In this document: positions 44,744 through 58,465 of the stretch, one piece after another
How positions within the stretch are numbered: position 1 is the stretch's first letter
Layout of the letters: every line of letters begins with the position of its first letter
NCBI RefSeq assembly: GCF_027594785.1
Contig: NZ_CP075584.1
Location: 3,596,001-3,660,000 of the forward strand
Length of the DNA: 64,000 nucleotides
Source of the DNA: Cryobacterium breve
GTDB lineage: Bacteria; Actinomycetota; Actinomycetes; Actinomycetales; Microbacteriaceae
Reading direction: 5' to 3'
Notes under the pieces: model-generated
Seen by the model: the letters and a program-made list of their open reading frames with translations, nothing else
Database searches by the model: none
Told to the model about the DNA's origin: nothing
Made by a program: the position numbers and the translations under genes

Positions 44744-45462
44744 CCGGCGGTGTCCGTTTCTGTCGAAGTCTGCTCGAGGTCTTCCATGAGCCTAACGAGT
44801 GCGGGGTGCGCCGCCTCTTCGACCCTCCAGAGTGAGGACTTGATCCGCTGGCTCACCGCCGCGGGCGTGATCCCGAGCCGGCCGGCGATCTCGACCTGGC
44901 TGAGGCCGTCGCGCAGAAGGTCGACCGCCGCCCAGCCCTCCGGCGACCGGCGCTGGCGGAGCAGGAGCACCGTTGCGATGAGCGCTTCGACCTCGACGCC
45001 GGCCAGAATCGGCTCGCCCGCAGACGAGCCGGGCGTCGGCACACCGGTCGCGAGGCCCGCAGGTCCGCCGGGGTTCGACCGGCCGGCGGATGCGCCGGCA
45101 ACCGTGGCCCCCGACCCGTCTGCGTCGAGGGCGAAGCGGGCATCCGCTTTCTTGGCCCGGGTCACGGCGGCTCGAGCGGCGATGAACGCTGCACCGGAGG
45201 CTTGCCGTGTGGCGAGGGGGAGCGGCACCCGGACCGGGCCGATGCCGAGGCCGACGCTCCAGTGTCCCGAGCGGTGCAGGGCGAACACGACGTCGAGCGC
45301 GGTCGCGGCGTCGGTGAGCAGCGCCTGGATCTCGTCGCCTGAGGTCTGGTCGGGCGGCAGGACGAAGGCGGGGCCGAAGTCGGCGGCGAGGCGGGCGATC
45401 ATCTCGCCGGCCCGGTCCCGGTCGTGGCGACTGTCGATCTGGTCTGCGGTGATCACGAACAT
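44740..45462 (-). CDS. SatD-like protein with C-terminal helix-turn-helix
   Basis: 240 residues. The N-terminal part MFVITADQIDSRHDRDRAGE followed by FGPAFVLPPDQTSGDEIQAL and HWSVGLGIGPVRVPLP resembles the SatD family (named for streptococcal acid-tolerance SatD). A variable Gly/Pro/Ser linker of ~40 residues precedes a C-terminal sigma-region-4-like HTH: LSQVEIAGRLGITPAAVSQR. ATG 45462 is preferred to the upstream ATG 45540, because the extra 26 residues are unlike the family and cross an AT-rich promoter-like stretch. It is the first gene of a two-gene unit with a membrane protein, a pairing suggestive of a stress-responsive regulator. Confidence 0.65.
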   Translation of the reverse strand: MFVITADQIDSRHDRDRAGEMIARLAADFGPAFVLPPDQTSGDEIQALLTDAATALDVVFALHRSGHWSVGLGIGPVRVPLPLATRQASGAAFIAARAAVTRAKKADARFALDADGSGATVAGASAGRSNPGGPAGLATGVPTPGSSAGEPILAGVEVEALIATVLLLRQRRSPEGWAAVDLLRDGLSQVEIAGRLGITPAAVSQRIKSSLWRVEEAAHPALVRLMEDLEQTSTETDTAG

Positions 45463-45614
45463 GAGCGCGCCTCCCGGCCGGTTGCGGTGCGGCGAGCGGG
45501 TTCGCACGCCTAAAGTAAGCGTACACACTAAATATGGCAATATTCATGTCTCAGACTTAATTGTTCGCGATGAAGGTTCAGGCCTGTCCTCCCGGCCCGG
45601 CACTGCCACGCTGG
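45463..45614 (-). promoter_or_regulatory. AT-rich divergent region between SatD-like gene and tyrS
   Basis: The stretch 45508-45575 is markedly AT-rich for this genome. On the minus strand it contains TTTAGTGTGTACGCTTACTTTAG (first half TTTAGTGTGTACG), which could hold the SatD-like promoter and an operator. No consensus was identified. Confidence 0.35.
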
Positions 45615-45620
45615 TAATCT
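45615..45620 (+). promoter_or_regulatory. -10 box of leaderless tyrS
   Basis: TAATCT ends 7 bases before GTG 45628, and no ribosome-binding site lies between. It fixes the tyrS start. No T-box-like leader is possible with this spacing. Confidence 0.55.
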
Positions 45621-45627
45621 GGGCTGC

Positions 45628-46929
45628 GTGTCAGATCCAGTGATCCTCAAGCAGCAGTCCAACGACGTCACCTTCGAGAATGTCTGGGAGGAGATCTCCT
45701 GGCGTGGCCTCGTGCAGGTGTCGACTGACGAGACCGAGCTGCGCGCGCTGCTCGCGGGGGAGCCGATCACCTTCTATTGCGGATTCGACCCGACAGCGCC
45801 GAGCCTGCACCTCGGAAACCTCGTCCAACTCCTGCTGATGCGCCGCCTGCAGCTCGCCGGTCACCGGCCGCTCGGCCTCGTCGGCGGTTCCACCGGCCTG
45901 ATCGGCGACCCGCGGCCCACCGCGGAGCGGGTGCTGAACACCAAGGACACCGTCGGCACCTGGGTCGGCTACCTGCAGGCGCAGGTCTCGCGCTTCCTGA
46001 GCGCGGAGGGCGACAATCCCGTGACCCTCGTGAACAACCTCGACTGGACTGGTCCGCTCAGCGCGATCGACTTCCTGCGTGACATCGGCAAGTACTTCCG
46101 GGTCGGCACAATGCTCAAGAAGGATGCCGTGAGCGCCCGGCTGAACTCCGACGCCGGCATCAGCTACACCGAGTTCAGCTACCAGGTGTTGCAAGGCCTG
46201 GACTTCCTCGAACTCTTCCGCGCCCATGGGTGCGTGCTGCAAACCGGGGGCAGCGACCAGTGGGGCAACCTCACGAGCGGCACAGACCTCATCCGAAAGG
46301 CAGAGGGCGCGAGCGTGCACGCCATCGGGACACCGCTCATCACGAACAGCGACGGCACGAAGTTCGGCAAGAGCGAGGGCAACGCCATCTGGCTCGACCC
46401 CACCCTGACGAGCCCGTACGCCTTCTACCAGTTCTGGCTCAACACCGACGACGCCGATGTGATCCTGCGCCTCAAGATCTTCACGTTCCTGACGCGGGCC
46501 GAGATCGAGGATCTCGAGCAATCGGTCGCGACCGAACCGTTCAAGCGGCTCGCCCAGCGCACCCTCGCCGTGTCGGTGACGAGTCTCGTGCACGGGCGGG
46601 CGGCGACGGATGCTGCCATCCACGCCGCGCAGGCCCTCTTCGGCCAGGGTGATCTCGCGGATCTCGACGAGGCGACCCTCGAGGCCGCCCTGCGTGAACT
46701 CCCCAATACGACGACCGCCCCCCGGGCGCCGATCATGCAGTTGCTCGTGGACACCGGACTCACGACGAGCCTGAGCGAGGCCCGGCGTGCGATCAACCAG
46801 GGCGGGGTGTACCTGAACAACGTCAAGGTCCTGAGCGACGACCAGACCATCGAGGGCGCTGTGCTGCCCGGTGGTGTGGCCGTGCTCCGCCGTGGCAAGA
46901 AGACCCTGGCCGGCGTCTTCGTCCAGTAG
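45628..46929 (+). CDS. tyrS: Tyrosyl-tRNA synthetase
   Basis: Class I synthetase charging tRNA-Tyr, 433 residues. The HIGH-equivalent motif lies in FDPTAPSLHLGNLVQLLLM. Tyrosine-binding segments are SYTEFSYQVLQGLDF and QTGGSDQWGNLTSG. The KMSKS-equivalent is KFGKSEGNAIWLD. A C-terminal S4 RNA-binding domain has SLSEARRAINQGGVYLNN. Complete and in frame. In mycobacteria tyrS also precedes the HAD-tlyA-nadK-recN region; here the rRNA operon sits between. Confidence 0.97.
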   Translation: MSDPVILKQQSNDVTFENVWEEISWRGLVQVSTDETELRALLAGEPITFYCGFDPTAPSLHLGNLVQLLLMRRLQLAGHRPLGLVGGSTGLIGDPRPTAERVLNTKDTVGTWVGYLQAQVSRFLSAEGDNPVTLVNNLDWTGPLSAIDFLRDIGKYFRVGTMLKKDAVSARLNSDAGISYTEFSYQVLQGLDFLELFRAHGCVLQTGGSDQWGNLTSGTDLIRKAEGASVHAIGTPLITNSDGTKFGKSEGNAIWLDPTLTSPYAFYQFWLNTDDADVILRLKIFTFLTRAEIEDLEQSVATEPFKRLAQRTLAVSVTSLVHGRAATDAAIHAAQALFGQGDLADLDEATLEAALRELPNTTTAPRAPIMQLLVDTGLTTSLSEARRAINQGGVYLNNVKVLSDDQTIEGAVLPGGVAVLRRGKKTLAGVFVQ

Positions 46930-46992
46930 CCCCACCCCCGCCCCGCCCGGTCCGGGGGCGTCCAGGCCTCCCGCTGCGACGGTTGTCGTGGC

Positions 46993-47053
46993 CGTGAGAG
47001 TACAATTTTGGCCCTTAAGACTCGGTTTTAAGGGCCAAAAATGTACTCTCGCG
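46993..47053 (+). terminator. 26-bp-arm palindrome downstream of tyrS
   Basis: Arms 46993-47018 and 47028-47053 pair with one mismatch and one wobble around 9 bases. The inner stem is TTTTGGCCCTTAA/TTAAGGGCCAAAA. It begins 64 bases after tyrS and would separate tyrS transcription from the rRNA promoters. GAGAGTAC and TGGCCC blocks are shared with the 4742-4804 palindrome. Confidence 0.8.
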
Positions 47054-47151
47054 CGGTGTTGGCGCGGTGTTGGCGCGGTGTTGGCGCGGGTGGGTGGATG
47101 TTGGGGCGCGGGCTTCAGGGGTGTGGTGACACGCCCGGGAGTGTGTGGGTT

Positions 47152-47180
47152 TTGACGGGGTGGGTGGGGGCACGTAATGT
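47152..47180 (+). promoter_or_regulatory. rRNA operon promoter P1
   Basis: TTGACG (47152-47157), a 17-base spacer and TAATGT (47175-47180). It lies about 530 bases before the 16S gene. Confidence 0.6.
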
Positions 47181-47385
47181 CTTCACGTACCCCAAAGGTG
47201 CGGAAAAGCCGCAGTGCTTTCCGGCCTCACGTGGGACCGAAGTTTTACGTTTTTCTCGCTCTCGAATCCTTGATTCGGATGTGTGAGGCGTAGGCTTGAA
47301 AGTCTTCCTTCCGCATGTTTAGACGGGTTGGTCAAGTTCCTATTTCGGGCGCGTTTTTCGTGTCTGTGACCGGGTTCTGGCCGAT

Positions 47386-47414
47386 TTGACAGGGACTGCG
47401 GGGGAGGTTAGGTT
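47386..47414 (+). promoter_or_regulatory. rRNA operon promoter P2
   Basis: A perfect TTGACA (47386-47391), a 17-base spacer and TAGGTT (47409-47414), starting transcription about 290 bases before 16S. This is the stronger of the two candidates. Confidence 0.75.
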
Positions 47415-47485
47415 AGACAAGTTGCCTCGGAGCGACAGCCACTAAGCCGGTTACGGTGTGGCCTGAAGCCGGGTGCGTCCGATCC

Positions 47486-47500
47486 TTGAGAACTCAACAG
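47486..47500 (+). promoter_or_regulatory. boxA-like antitermination element in rRNA leader
   Basis: TTGAGAACTCAACAG in the leader resembles the actinobacterial rRNA boxA region. A related TTTGAGAACTACACAG occurs in the 16S-23S spacer at 49554-49569. Nus-factor binding is inferred. Confidence 0.55.
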
Positions 47501-47710
47501 CGTGCACAATGTCAAATGCCAAAAACCTCGTGGTTTGGATCCGTTTCTAGCGGTGAAGGACCAAGAGATTCCTTTGGAAAACATTTATAACAACAAAGCA
47601 AGTCAGTAATGATTTGTTCTGTCAGTTTCAAACTTGCAGATTGTTCGCCCATTCCGGCGGCGTTCTGCACTAGATGTGACGCCAGGCTTGCTTGGTTAGT
47701 CAATCAAACA

Positions 47711-52829
<5,119 letters not shown>

Positions 52830-52945
52830 CACCAGTTTGAATAAGCTGCAAGCGTCCACTATGTGGTTCTCGACGTACGGTCGAGAACAACCCCTTCCAG
52901 GAGGGGTCTATAACTAAAAAATATAGAATCGATCCATCGAAAGAT

Positions 52946-53064
52946 GTTTCGGCGGCTATAGCGAGAGGGAAACGCCCGGTCACATTCCGAACCCGGAAGC
53001 TAAGACTCTCAGCGCCGATGGTACTGCAGGGGGGACCCTGTGGGAGAGTAGGACACCGCCGGAC
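52946..53064 (+). rRNA. rrf: 5S ribosomal RNA
   Basis: 119 bases from GTTTCGGCGGCTATAGCG to CACCGCCGGAC, with the typical core CCCGGTCACATTCCGAACCC and GATGGTACTGCAGGGGGGAC. The terminal stem GTTTCGGCGG/CCGCCGGAC is visible. It ends the rRNA operon. Confidence 0.95.
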
Positions 53065-53096
53065 TTAACTTAGAAACACCAGAAGTACACAAAATA

Positions 53097-53120
53097 GCCA
53101 CCTAACAGGTGGCCATTTTT
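53097..53120 (+). terminator. Rho-independent terminator of the rRNA operon
   Basis: GCCACCT (53097-53103) pairs with AGGTGGC (53107-53113) around a 3-base loop, followed by CATTTTT. It lies 33 bases after 5S. Confidence 0.9.
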
Positions 53121-53180
53121 GCGTTAAGCCGTAGGCTTGACGAGTCTGCCTTCGAGGCAACCAATTACACAGGAGACACA

Positions 53181-55397
53181 GTGAGCCCTTCAGGAACTAA
53201 CGGTAATGACGCACGCGACGGCGGACGCCCGCCCGGGGCTCGCGGCAATAACGGCGCCGGCGGCTATCAGGGCCGCTCCGATCGTCCCCAGCGCGACGGT
53301 GAGCGTCCTCCTTATAAGGGCAACTCCGACCGCCCGCAGCGTGACGGCGAGCGTCCCCCTTACCGAGGTACCAATGACCGTTCGCAGGGTGGCGAGCGTG
53401 CACCGTACCGTGGGAACAATGACCGTCCCCAGGGCGACCGCCCCCAGTATGGTGACCGTCCCGCTTATCGTGGCAACACCGACCGTCCGCAGAGCGGCGA
53501 GCGTGCGCCGTACCGCGGGAACAGTGAGCGCCCCCAGGGCGATCGTCCCCAGTACCGTGCGAACAGCGATCGTCCGCAGCGCGACGGCGATCGTCCCCCG
53601 GACCGCGGCAACAACGAGCGCCCGCAGAGTGGCGAGCGTGCCCCGTACCGTGGCAATTCCGAGCGTCCGCAGCGTGACGGTGAGCGTCCTCCCTATCGCG
53701 GCAATTCCGATCGTCCTCAGGGCGAGCGAGCTCCGTACCGTGGTAATTCCGATCGCCCGCAGTCGGGGGATCGTGCTCCGTACCGCGGTAACTCGGAGCG
53801 TCCGCAGCGTGACGGTGAGCGTCCTCCCTATCGCGGCAATTCCGAGCGTCCCCAGGGCGACCGTGCTCCGTACCGTGGTAATTCCGATCGTCCGCAGTCG
53901 GGCGAGCGTGCCCCGTACCGTGGCAACTCCGACCGTCCCCAGCGTGACGGTGAGCGTCCTCCCTACCGTGGCAACTCTGATCGTCCGCAGTCGGGCGAGC
54001 GTGCCCCGTACCGTGGCAACTCTGATCGTCCGCAGTCGGGCGAGCGTGCCCCGTACCGTGGCAACTCCGACCGTCCCCAGACCGGTGAGCGCAAGCCGTG
54101 GTCGAAGGACGCGCCCCGCACCGAGCGTCCGCAGCGCGACGGCGAACGTCCCGCGTACCGTGGCAACTCCGACCGTCCCCAGACCGGTGAGCGCAAGCCG
54201 TGGTCCAAAGACGCACCGCGCACCGAGCGTCCGCAGTCCGGCGGCGACCGCAAGCCGTGGGCCAACGCGACCCAGCGCGGCGGTTCGGCCACCCGCGCCG
54301 GAGCACCGCGCGGCGACGCCGGCAAGAAGCTCTGGACCCGCGACGGCGCCCCCGCCCGCGGCGACCGTGACGCCCGCGCCGTCGAAGAGGAAATGACCGA
54401 AGAGCAGCGGATGCAGCGCGAGCTGCGTTCGGTGCGCCCGCGCCACGATGACCCCGAGCTCCCCGATGACATCTCGTCGGCCGATCTCGACCGTCTCGCG
54501 CGGAACGAACTCAAGACCCTGACCAAGGACAACGCCGAGGCCGTCGGCGCCCACCTCGCCATGGCGGCCCGCGTCATCGACGAGGACCCCGAGCTTGCCC
54601 ACCGCCACGTGATGAGCGCCGCCCGCCGGGCCGGCCGCATCGCGGTCGTACGGGAGAGCCTCGCGATCACCGCCTACGCCACGGGCGACTTCGCCCTGGC
54701 CCTGCGCGAACTGCGCACCTACCGCCGCATCTCCGGGTCCAACTCGCAGCTGCCGCTCATGGTCGACAGCGAACGCGGCGTCGGTCGCCCCGACCGCGCC
54801 CTCGAGCTCGGTCGTTCCGTTGACCGCTCGACCCTGCCCGCCGGCGTCCAGGTCGCCCTCGCGATCGCGATGTCGGGTGCCCGTCTCGACCTCGGCGAAA
54901 CCGAAGCCGCATTGGCCGAGCTCGACATCCCGCAGCTCGACCCGAAGACCGCGTTCTCCTACAGTGCCGAGCTGTTCTCCGCCTACGCCGAGGTGCTCGA
55001 GGAACTCGGCCGTGTCGAAGAGGCCGCGCAGTGGAACGAGCGCGCCGACCGTGCCGACGCGGCACAGGCATCCGCTGCCGACATCGACGAGACCATCGAG
55101 ATTCTCGAGATCGACGAAGAGGACGATGACGACGAGTACTTCGACGTCGATGACTCCGATGACTCCGATGACTCCGACTCCGACGACGAAGACGAAGACG
55201 GTGACGAGTCCGAAGCCGGAGAGCCCACTTCTGAGTCCGACGAGTCCGACGAGTCCGACGAGGTCGATGATTCTGACGAGGTCGACGAGATCGAGGTCGC
55301 CGACGAGGTTATTGATGTGGTGCTGACGGATTCCGGAGTGGACCCGGCGACGGGAACCGACGAGGAGTCCGATGCTCAGGCGCCGACGCATGAGTGA
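53181..55397 (+). CDS. Repeat-rich (RGNSDRPQ-type) disordered/TPR-like acidic-tail protein
   Basis: 738 residues in three parts. Residues ~30-385 are ~19 imperfect repeats of about 16 residues, such as RGNSDRPQSGERAPY, basic and Arg/Gly/Gln-rich, like RGG RNA-binding regions. Residues ~400-630 form a helical domain resembling tetratricopeptide repeats (NELKTLTKDNAEAVGAHLAM, HRHVMSAARRAGRIAVVRES, LALRELRTYRRIS). The last ~100 residues are extremely acidic (Asp/Glu/Ser runs). GTG 53181 follows AGGAGA; the upstream open frame crosses the rRNA terminator and is rejected. An Rv1691-like gene occupies this position in mycobacteria. RNA or ribosome association is inferred from charge pattern and location directly after the rRNA operon. 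Confidence 0.8.
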   Translation: MSPSGTNGNDARDGGRPPGARGNNGAGGYQGRSDRPQRDGERPPYKGNSDRPQRDGERPPYRGTNDRSQGGERAPYRGNNDRPQGDRPQYGDRPAYRGNTDRPQSGERAPYRGNSERPQGDRPQYRANSDRPQRDGDRPPDRGNNERPQSGERAPYRGNSERPQRDGERPPYRGNSDRPQGERAPYRGNSDRPQSGDRAPYRGNSERPQRDGERPPYRGNSERPQGDRAPYRGNSDRPQSGERAPYRGNSDRPQRDGERPPYRGNSDRPQSGERAPYRGNSDRPQSGERAPYRGNSDRPQTGERKPWSKDAPRTERPQRDGERPAYRGNSDRPQTGERKPWSKDAPRTERPQSGGDRKPWANATQRGGSATRAGAPRGDAGKKLWTRDGAPARGDRDARAVEEEMTEEQRMQRELRSVRPRHDDPELPDDISSADLDRLARNELKTLTKDNAEAVGAHLAMAARVIDEDPELAHRHVMSAARRAGRIAVVRESLAITAYATGDFALALRELRTYRRISGSNSQLPLMVDSERGVGRPDRALELGRSVDRSTLPAGVQVALAIAMSGARLDLGETEAALAELDIPQLDPKTAFSYSAELFSAYAEVLEELGRVEEAAQWNERADRADAAQASAADIDETIEILEIDEEDDDDEYFDVDDSDDSDDSDSDDEDEDGDESEAGEPTSESDESDESDEVDDSDEVDEIEVADEVIDVVLTDSGVDPATGTDEESDAQAPTHE
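53275..54250 (+). repeat. Coding tandem repeat (~48-51 bp units)
   Basis: DNA counterpart of the RGNSDRPQ protein repeats. Units of about 48-51 bases recur roughly 19 times with consensus ...CGTGGCAACTCCGACCGTCC and frequent length variants. The high similarity between adjacent units suggests ongoing expansion and contraction by slippage or recombination. Confidence 0.85.
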
Positions 55398-56403
55398 CAC
55401 GGCGACGCCGCTCACCGGCGTCGACGTGGTGCTCGCTGACCTCGACGGCGTCGTGTACCAGGGACCGCAAGCGATCCCGTTCGCGATCGAAAGCCTGAAC
55501 ACAGCCGCGGAGACCGTGCGGGTCGGCTACCTCACCAACAATGCCTCCCGCACCGACCAGACCGTCGCCGACCACCTCACCGAGCTCGGGCTGCACGCCC
55601 GCGCCGAGGACATCGTGACCTCTCCGCAGGCCGCCGTCCGGCTGCTCGCCCAGGAGGTGCCCGCCGGCGCGCGCATCCTCGTCATCGGAGGAGCCGGCCT
55701 CGTGAAGGAGGTCGAGAAGGGTGGATTCGAGATCACCCGCTCGGCCGACGACCACCCCGCAGCCGTGATCCAGGGCTTCACGCCCGAACTCGGCTGGAAG
55801 GACCTCGCCGAAGCCGCCTTTGCCCTGCACCCGAACGAAGACGGCGTCGAGATCCCCTGGGTCGCGACGAACACCGACTGGACGATCCCCGTCGCCCGGG
55901 GCATCGCGCCCGGCAACGGCACCCTCGTCGCCGCCGTGCACAGCGCGGTCGGTCGGCTCCCGATCGTGGCCGGCAAGCCCGAGGTCGCGATCTTCGACGA
56001 GGCCATGAACCGCTTCCAGGCGAAAAACGCGCTCTTCATCGGCGACCGGCTCGACACCGACATCCTCGGCGCCAACCGGGCCGGCATTCCGGCGGTGCTC
56101 GTGCTCACCGGCATCGACAAGGCCAAGCAGGCCCTCGCCGCCGCCGAGAACGAGCGCCCCCGCTACATCCTCGACGACCTGCGCCAGCTGCACGAGCCCT
56201 ACCCGGAGACCGTGTTCTCCAAGGACCGCGCCACCGCGACCGTCGCCGGCGCGAGCGTGCGCATCAGCGGCGCCGACGTCGAGATCGTCGCAGAGGGCGA
56301 CGGCGGCATCAACCTGCTCCGTGCCGCGTGCGCCGTGATCTGGGCGTCCGGCCGGCCGATCTATGGGCTGAATGTTCCGGAGCGACTGTATCTCAGACGG
56401 TAA
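55390..56403 (+). CDS. HAD-superfamily phosphatase (NagD/PGP type)
   Basis: 337 residues. HAD motif I is VLADLDGVVYQG, motif II is GYLTNNASRT, the motif III lysine is in VAGKPEVAIFDEA and motif IV is FIGDRLDTDILGANRAG. The C2-type cap lies between motifs II and III. The position before tlyA matches Rv1692, characterised as a glycerol-3-phosphate phosphatase in mycobacteria, so that activity is a reasonable guess. ATG 55390 overlaps the end of the repeat protein by eight bases, so the genes are coupled. A ~60-residue C-terminal extension follows the HAD core. Confidence 0.9.
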   Translation: MSDTATPLTGVDVVLADLDGVVYQGPQAIPFAIESLNTAAETVRVGYLTNNASRTDQTVADHLTELGLHARAEDIVTSPQAAVRLLAQEVPAGARILVIGGAGLVKEVEKGGFEITRSADDHPAAVIQGFTPELGWKDLAEAAFALHPNEDGVEIPWVATNTDWTIPVARGIAPGNGTLVAAVHSAVGRLPIVAGKPEVAIFDEAMNRFQAKNALFIGDRLDTDILGANRAGIPAVLVLTGIDKAKQALAAAENERPRYILDDLRQLHEPYPETVFSKDRATATVAGASVRISGADVEIVAEGDGGINLLRAACAVIWASGRPIYGLNVPERLYLRR

Positions 56404-56404
56404 C

Positions 56405-56602
56405 GTGGAGAGGGTGCAGCAGAACCCAGCGGACATCCCCCAGGGCGGCAGCCCCGACAATGTGGCCATCGCGGACGAACTCCTGTCCCGGCTCGGAGAC
56501 ATCGGCGACCTCCCCCTCGAAGACCGCGCGGCGGCCTACGCGCAGCTGCACGACGAGCTGCGCACGCACCTCGAGGGCGGCGACAGTGAACTCCGGCCCT
56601 GA
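56405..56602 (+). CDS. Small conserved-position protein (Rv1693-like)
   Basis: About 65 residues, acidic and helical: VERVQQNPADIPQGG, then NVAIADELLSRLGDIGDLPL and RAAAYAQLHDELRTHLEG. GTG 56405 is next to the HAD stop; GTG 56414 is an alternative. It overlaps tlyA by 17 bases. A tiny gene is found at the same place in mycobacteria. No function is known to me, but the helical 'LPLEDRAAAYAQLHDELR' stretch looks like a protein-binding segment. Confidence 0.65.
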   Translation: MERVQQNPADIPQGGSPDNVAIADELLSRLGDIGDLPLEDRAAAYAQLHDELRTHLEGGDSELRP

Positions 56603-57461
56603 GACGAACGCGGACGCCGCGGCGGACTCCGCGTCCGAGGCTGAGCCTGTTTCCGAGCGTTCGCCCGACCAGCGCCTCGACACGGCCCTCGCCGACCGTG
56701 GGCTCGTGCGGTCGCGCACGGTAGCGGCCCAGGTGATCGCCGGAGGCCTCGTGACCGTCGACGGCCACCCCGTCGTCAAGGCGTCCACCAAGGTGCGCGC
56801 CGACCAGGTGCTCGCAGTGGCCCCGACCGACCACTACGTCAGCCGTGGCGCCCACAAACTCATCGCCGCGCTCGACGCCTTCGAGATTCCCGTCGCGGGT
56901 CGCACCGTGCTCGACGCCGGCGCCTCGACGGGCGGCTTCACCCAGGTGCTCCTCGAACGCGGCGCCGGGCAGGTGCTCGCCGTCGACGTCGGTCACGGCC
57001 AACTCGCCCCCGAGCTCGCCCACGAACCGCGCCTCGCGGTCGTCGAAGGGTTCAACCTGCGCTACGCGACCCCGGAAACGCTCGCCGCGGCATCCGGCGT
57101 CGCCACCCGCCCTGACCTCGTCGTCGGCGACCTGTCCTTCATCTCCCTCCCGACCGTGCTGCCGGCCCTCGTGGCAATCGCAGCGGAAGGCGCCGATTTC
57201 GTGCTGCTGATCAAGCCGCAGTTCGAGGTCGGCAAGGAAAGCATCCGCGAGGGTGTCGTGCACCGGCCGGCCCTGCGCGCCGACGCGATCGCCGGCGTGC
57301 TCTGGGCGGGCTGGGACCTCGGCCTCCGCACAAACGGCCTGATCGCATCGCCGATCGTGGGAGCCGCGGGCAATCACGAGTATCTGTGCTGGATGAGCGC
57401 CCGCGTGGGCAGCAATCCGACAGAATGGATCGACCGCACAACGGCACTGGTGGGAGCGTGA
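56586..57461 (+). CDS. tlyA: 16S/23S rRNA 2'-O-methyltransferase TlyA
   Basis: Methylates ribose of 16S and/or 23S rRNA; loss gives capreomycin resistance in mycobacteria. 291 residues. A ~30-residue Ala/Asp/Glu leader precedes the S4 domain (QRLDTALADRGLVRSRTVAA, VTVDGHPVVKASTKV). The FtsJ-like domain has motif I VLDAGASTGGFTQVLLERGA, VDVGHGQLAPEL, VVGDLSFISLPTVLP and LIKPQFEVGKE, covering the K-D-K-E-type catalytic residues. GTG 56586 is chosen because it lies after the small gene's coding body and gives the shortest leader. It precedes nadK as in other actinobacteria. Confidence 0.95.
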   Translation: MNSGPETNADAAADSASEAEPVSERSPDQRLDTALADRGLVRSRTVAAQVIAGGLVTVDGHPVVKASTKVRADQVLAVAPTDHYVSRGAHKLIAALDAFEIPVAGRTVLDAGASTGGFTQVLLERGAGQVLAVDVGHGQLAPELAHEPRLAVVEGFNLRYATPETLAAASGVATRPDLVVGDLSFISLPTVLPALVAIAAEGADFVLLIKPQFEVGKESIREGVVHRPALRADAIAGVLWAGWDLGLRTNGLIASPIVGAAGNHEYLCWMSARVGSNPTEWIDRTTALVGA

Positions 57462-57465
57462 CGAG

Positions 57466-58387
57466 ATGACTGCATCACCCCGGCACATCCTTGTCGTCGC
57501 GCACACCGGGCGAAAGGACTCGCTCCAGGCTGCTGTGACCGTCTGCCAGCAGGCTCCTCGCCGCCGACGCGACCCCCGTGCTCGCGCCGACCGAACTCAC
57601 CGACATCCTCGCCTACTGCCCCGAGCTCGACGGCCGACTCGCCATCCTCGGCGAGACCGTGCAGGCGACGGAGCTCGAGCTCGTCATCGTCCTCGGCGGG
57701 GACGGCACCATCCTGCGCGCCGCCGAGGTCGTGCGCGGCTGCTCGGCGCCCCTGCTCGGCATCAACCTGGGTCACGTCGGCTTCCTCGCCGAGAGCGAAC
57801 GCGACGACCTCGGCGAAGCCGTGCGCCGCGCCCTGCTCCGCGACTACCTCGTCGAAGAACGCATGGCCCTCGCCGTCCGGGTCAAACTCGGCGACGAGGT
57901 CATCTACGAAACCTGGGCGCTCAACGAGGCCACGGTCGAAAAGGCGAGCCGCGAGCGGATGCTCGAAGTCGTCGTCGAGGTCGACGGCCGGCCGCTCTCC
58001 TCCTTCGGCTGCGACGGCATCGTGATGTCCACCCCCACCGGATCCACCGCGTACGCCTTCTCGGCGGGCGGCCCGATCGTCTGGCCGAGCCTCGACGCGC
58101 TCCTGCTCGTGCCGCTCAGCGCCCACGCGCTCTTCTCCCGCCCGCTCGTCGTCGGGCCTGACTCGTCGCTCGCCGTCGAGGTGCTCGCGCACTACGGCGG
58201 GGCCGCCGTGCTCTGCGCCGACGGCCGCCGGGTGCACGACCTGCCCGCCGGATCCCGCGTGATCGTGCGCCGCTCCCCGGTGCCGGTGCGCCTCGCCCGC
58301 CTGCACAGCGGCCCGTTCACCGACCGCCTGGTGAACAAGTTCAACCTGCCCGTCACGGGCTGGCGCGGACCGGTCGGACGTGAGTGA
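57466..58387 (+). CDS. nadK: NAD kinase NadK (apparent frameshift)
   Basis: Makes NADP+ from NAD+, using ATP or polyphosphate. Corrected length is 306 residues. The N terminus HILVVAHTGRKDSLQAAVTV is followed by the break at 57550-57556, where CAGGCTC stands for CAGCTC (Q-Q-L-L-A-A-D). Then come the catalytic LGGDGTILRAAEV, LGINLGHVGFLAE, LNEATVEKASRERM and DGIVMSTPTGSTAYAFSAGG. ATG 57466 is five bases after tlyA. The gene is normally essential, so a true null here is unlikely. Confidence 0.94.
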
Positions 58388-58465
58388 GCGCCGCGTGAGC
58401 GAGACCCGTGAAGTTCGTATGACCGCATCGCACGTGACGAGGCCCGTCGCGGGGGAGGCCCGCTC

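Noticed and set aside
53275-54250. CRISPR array
   Set aside because: The repeats are a continuous in-frame protein repeat with a GTG start and ribosome-binding site. There are no unique spacers and no cas genes.
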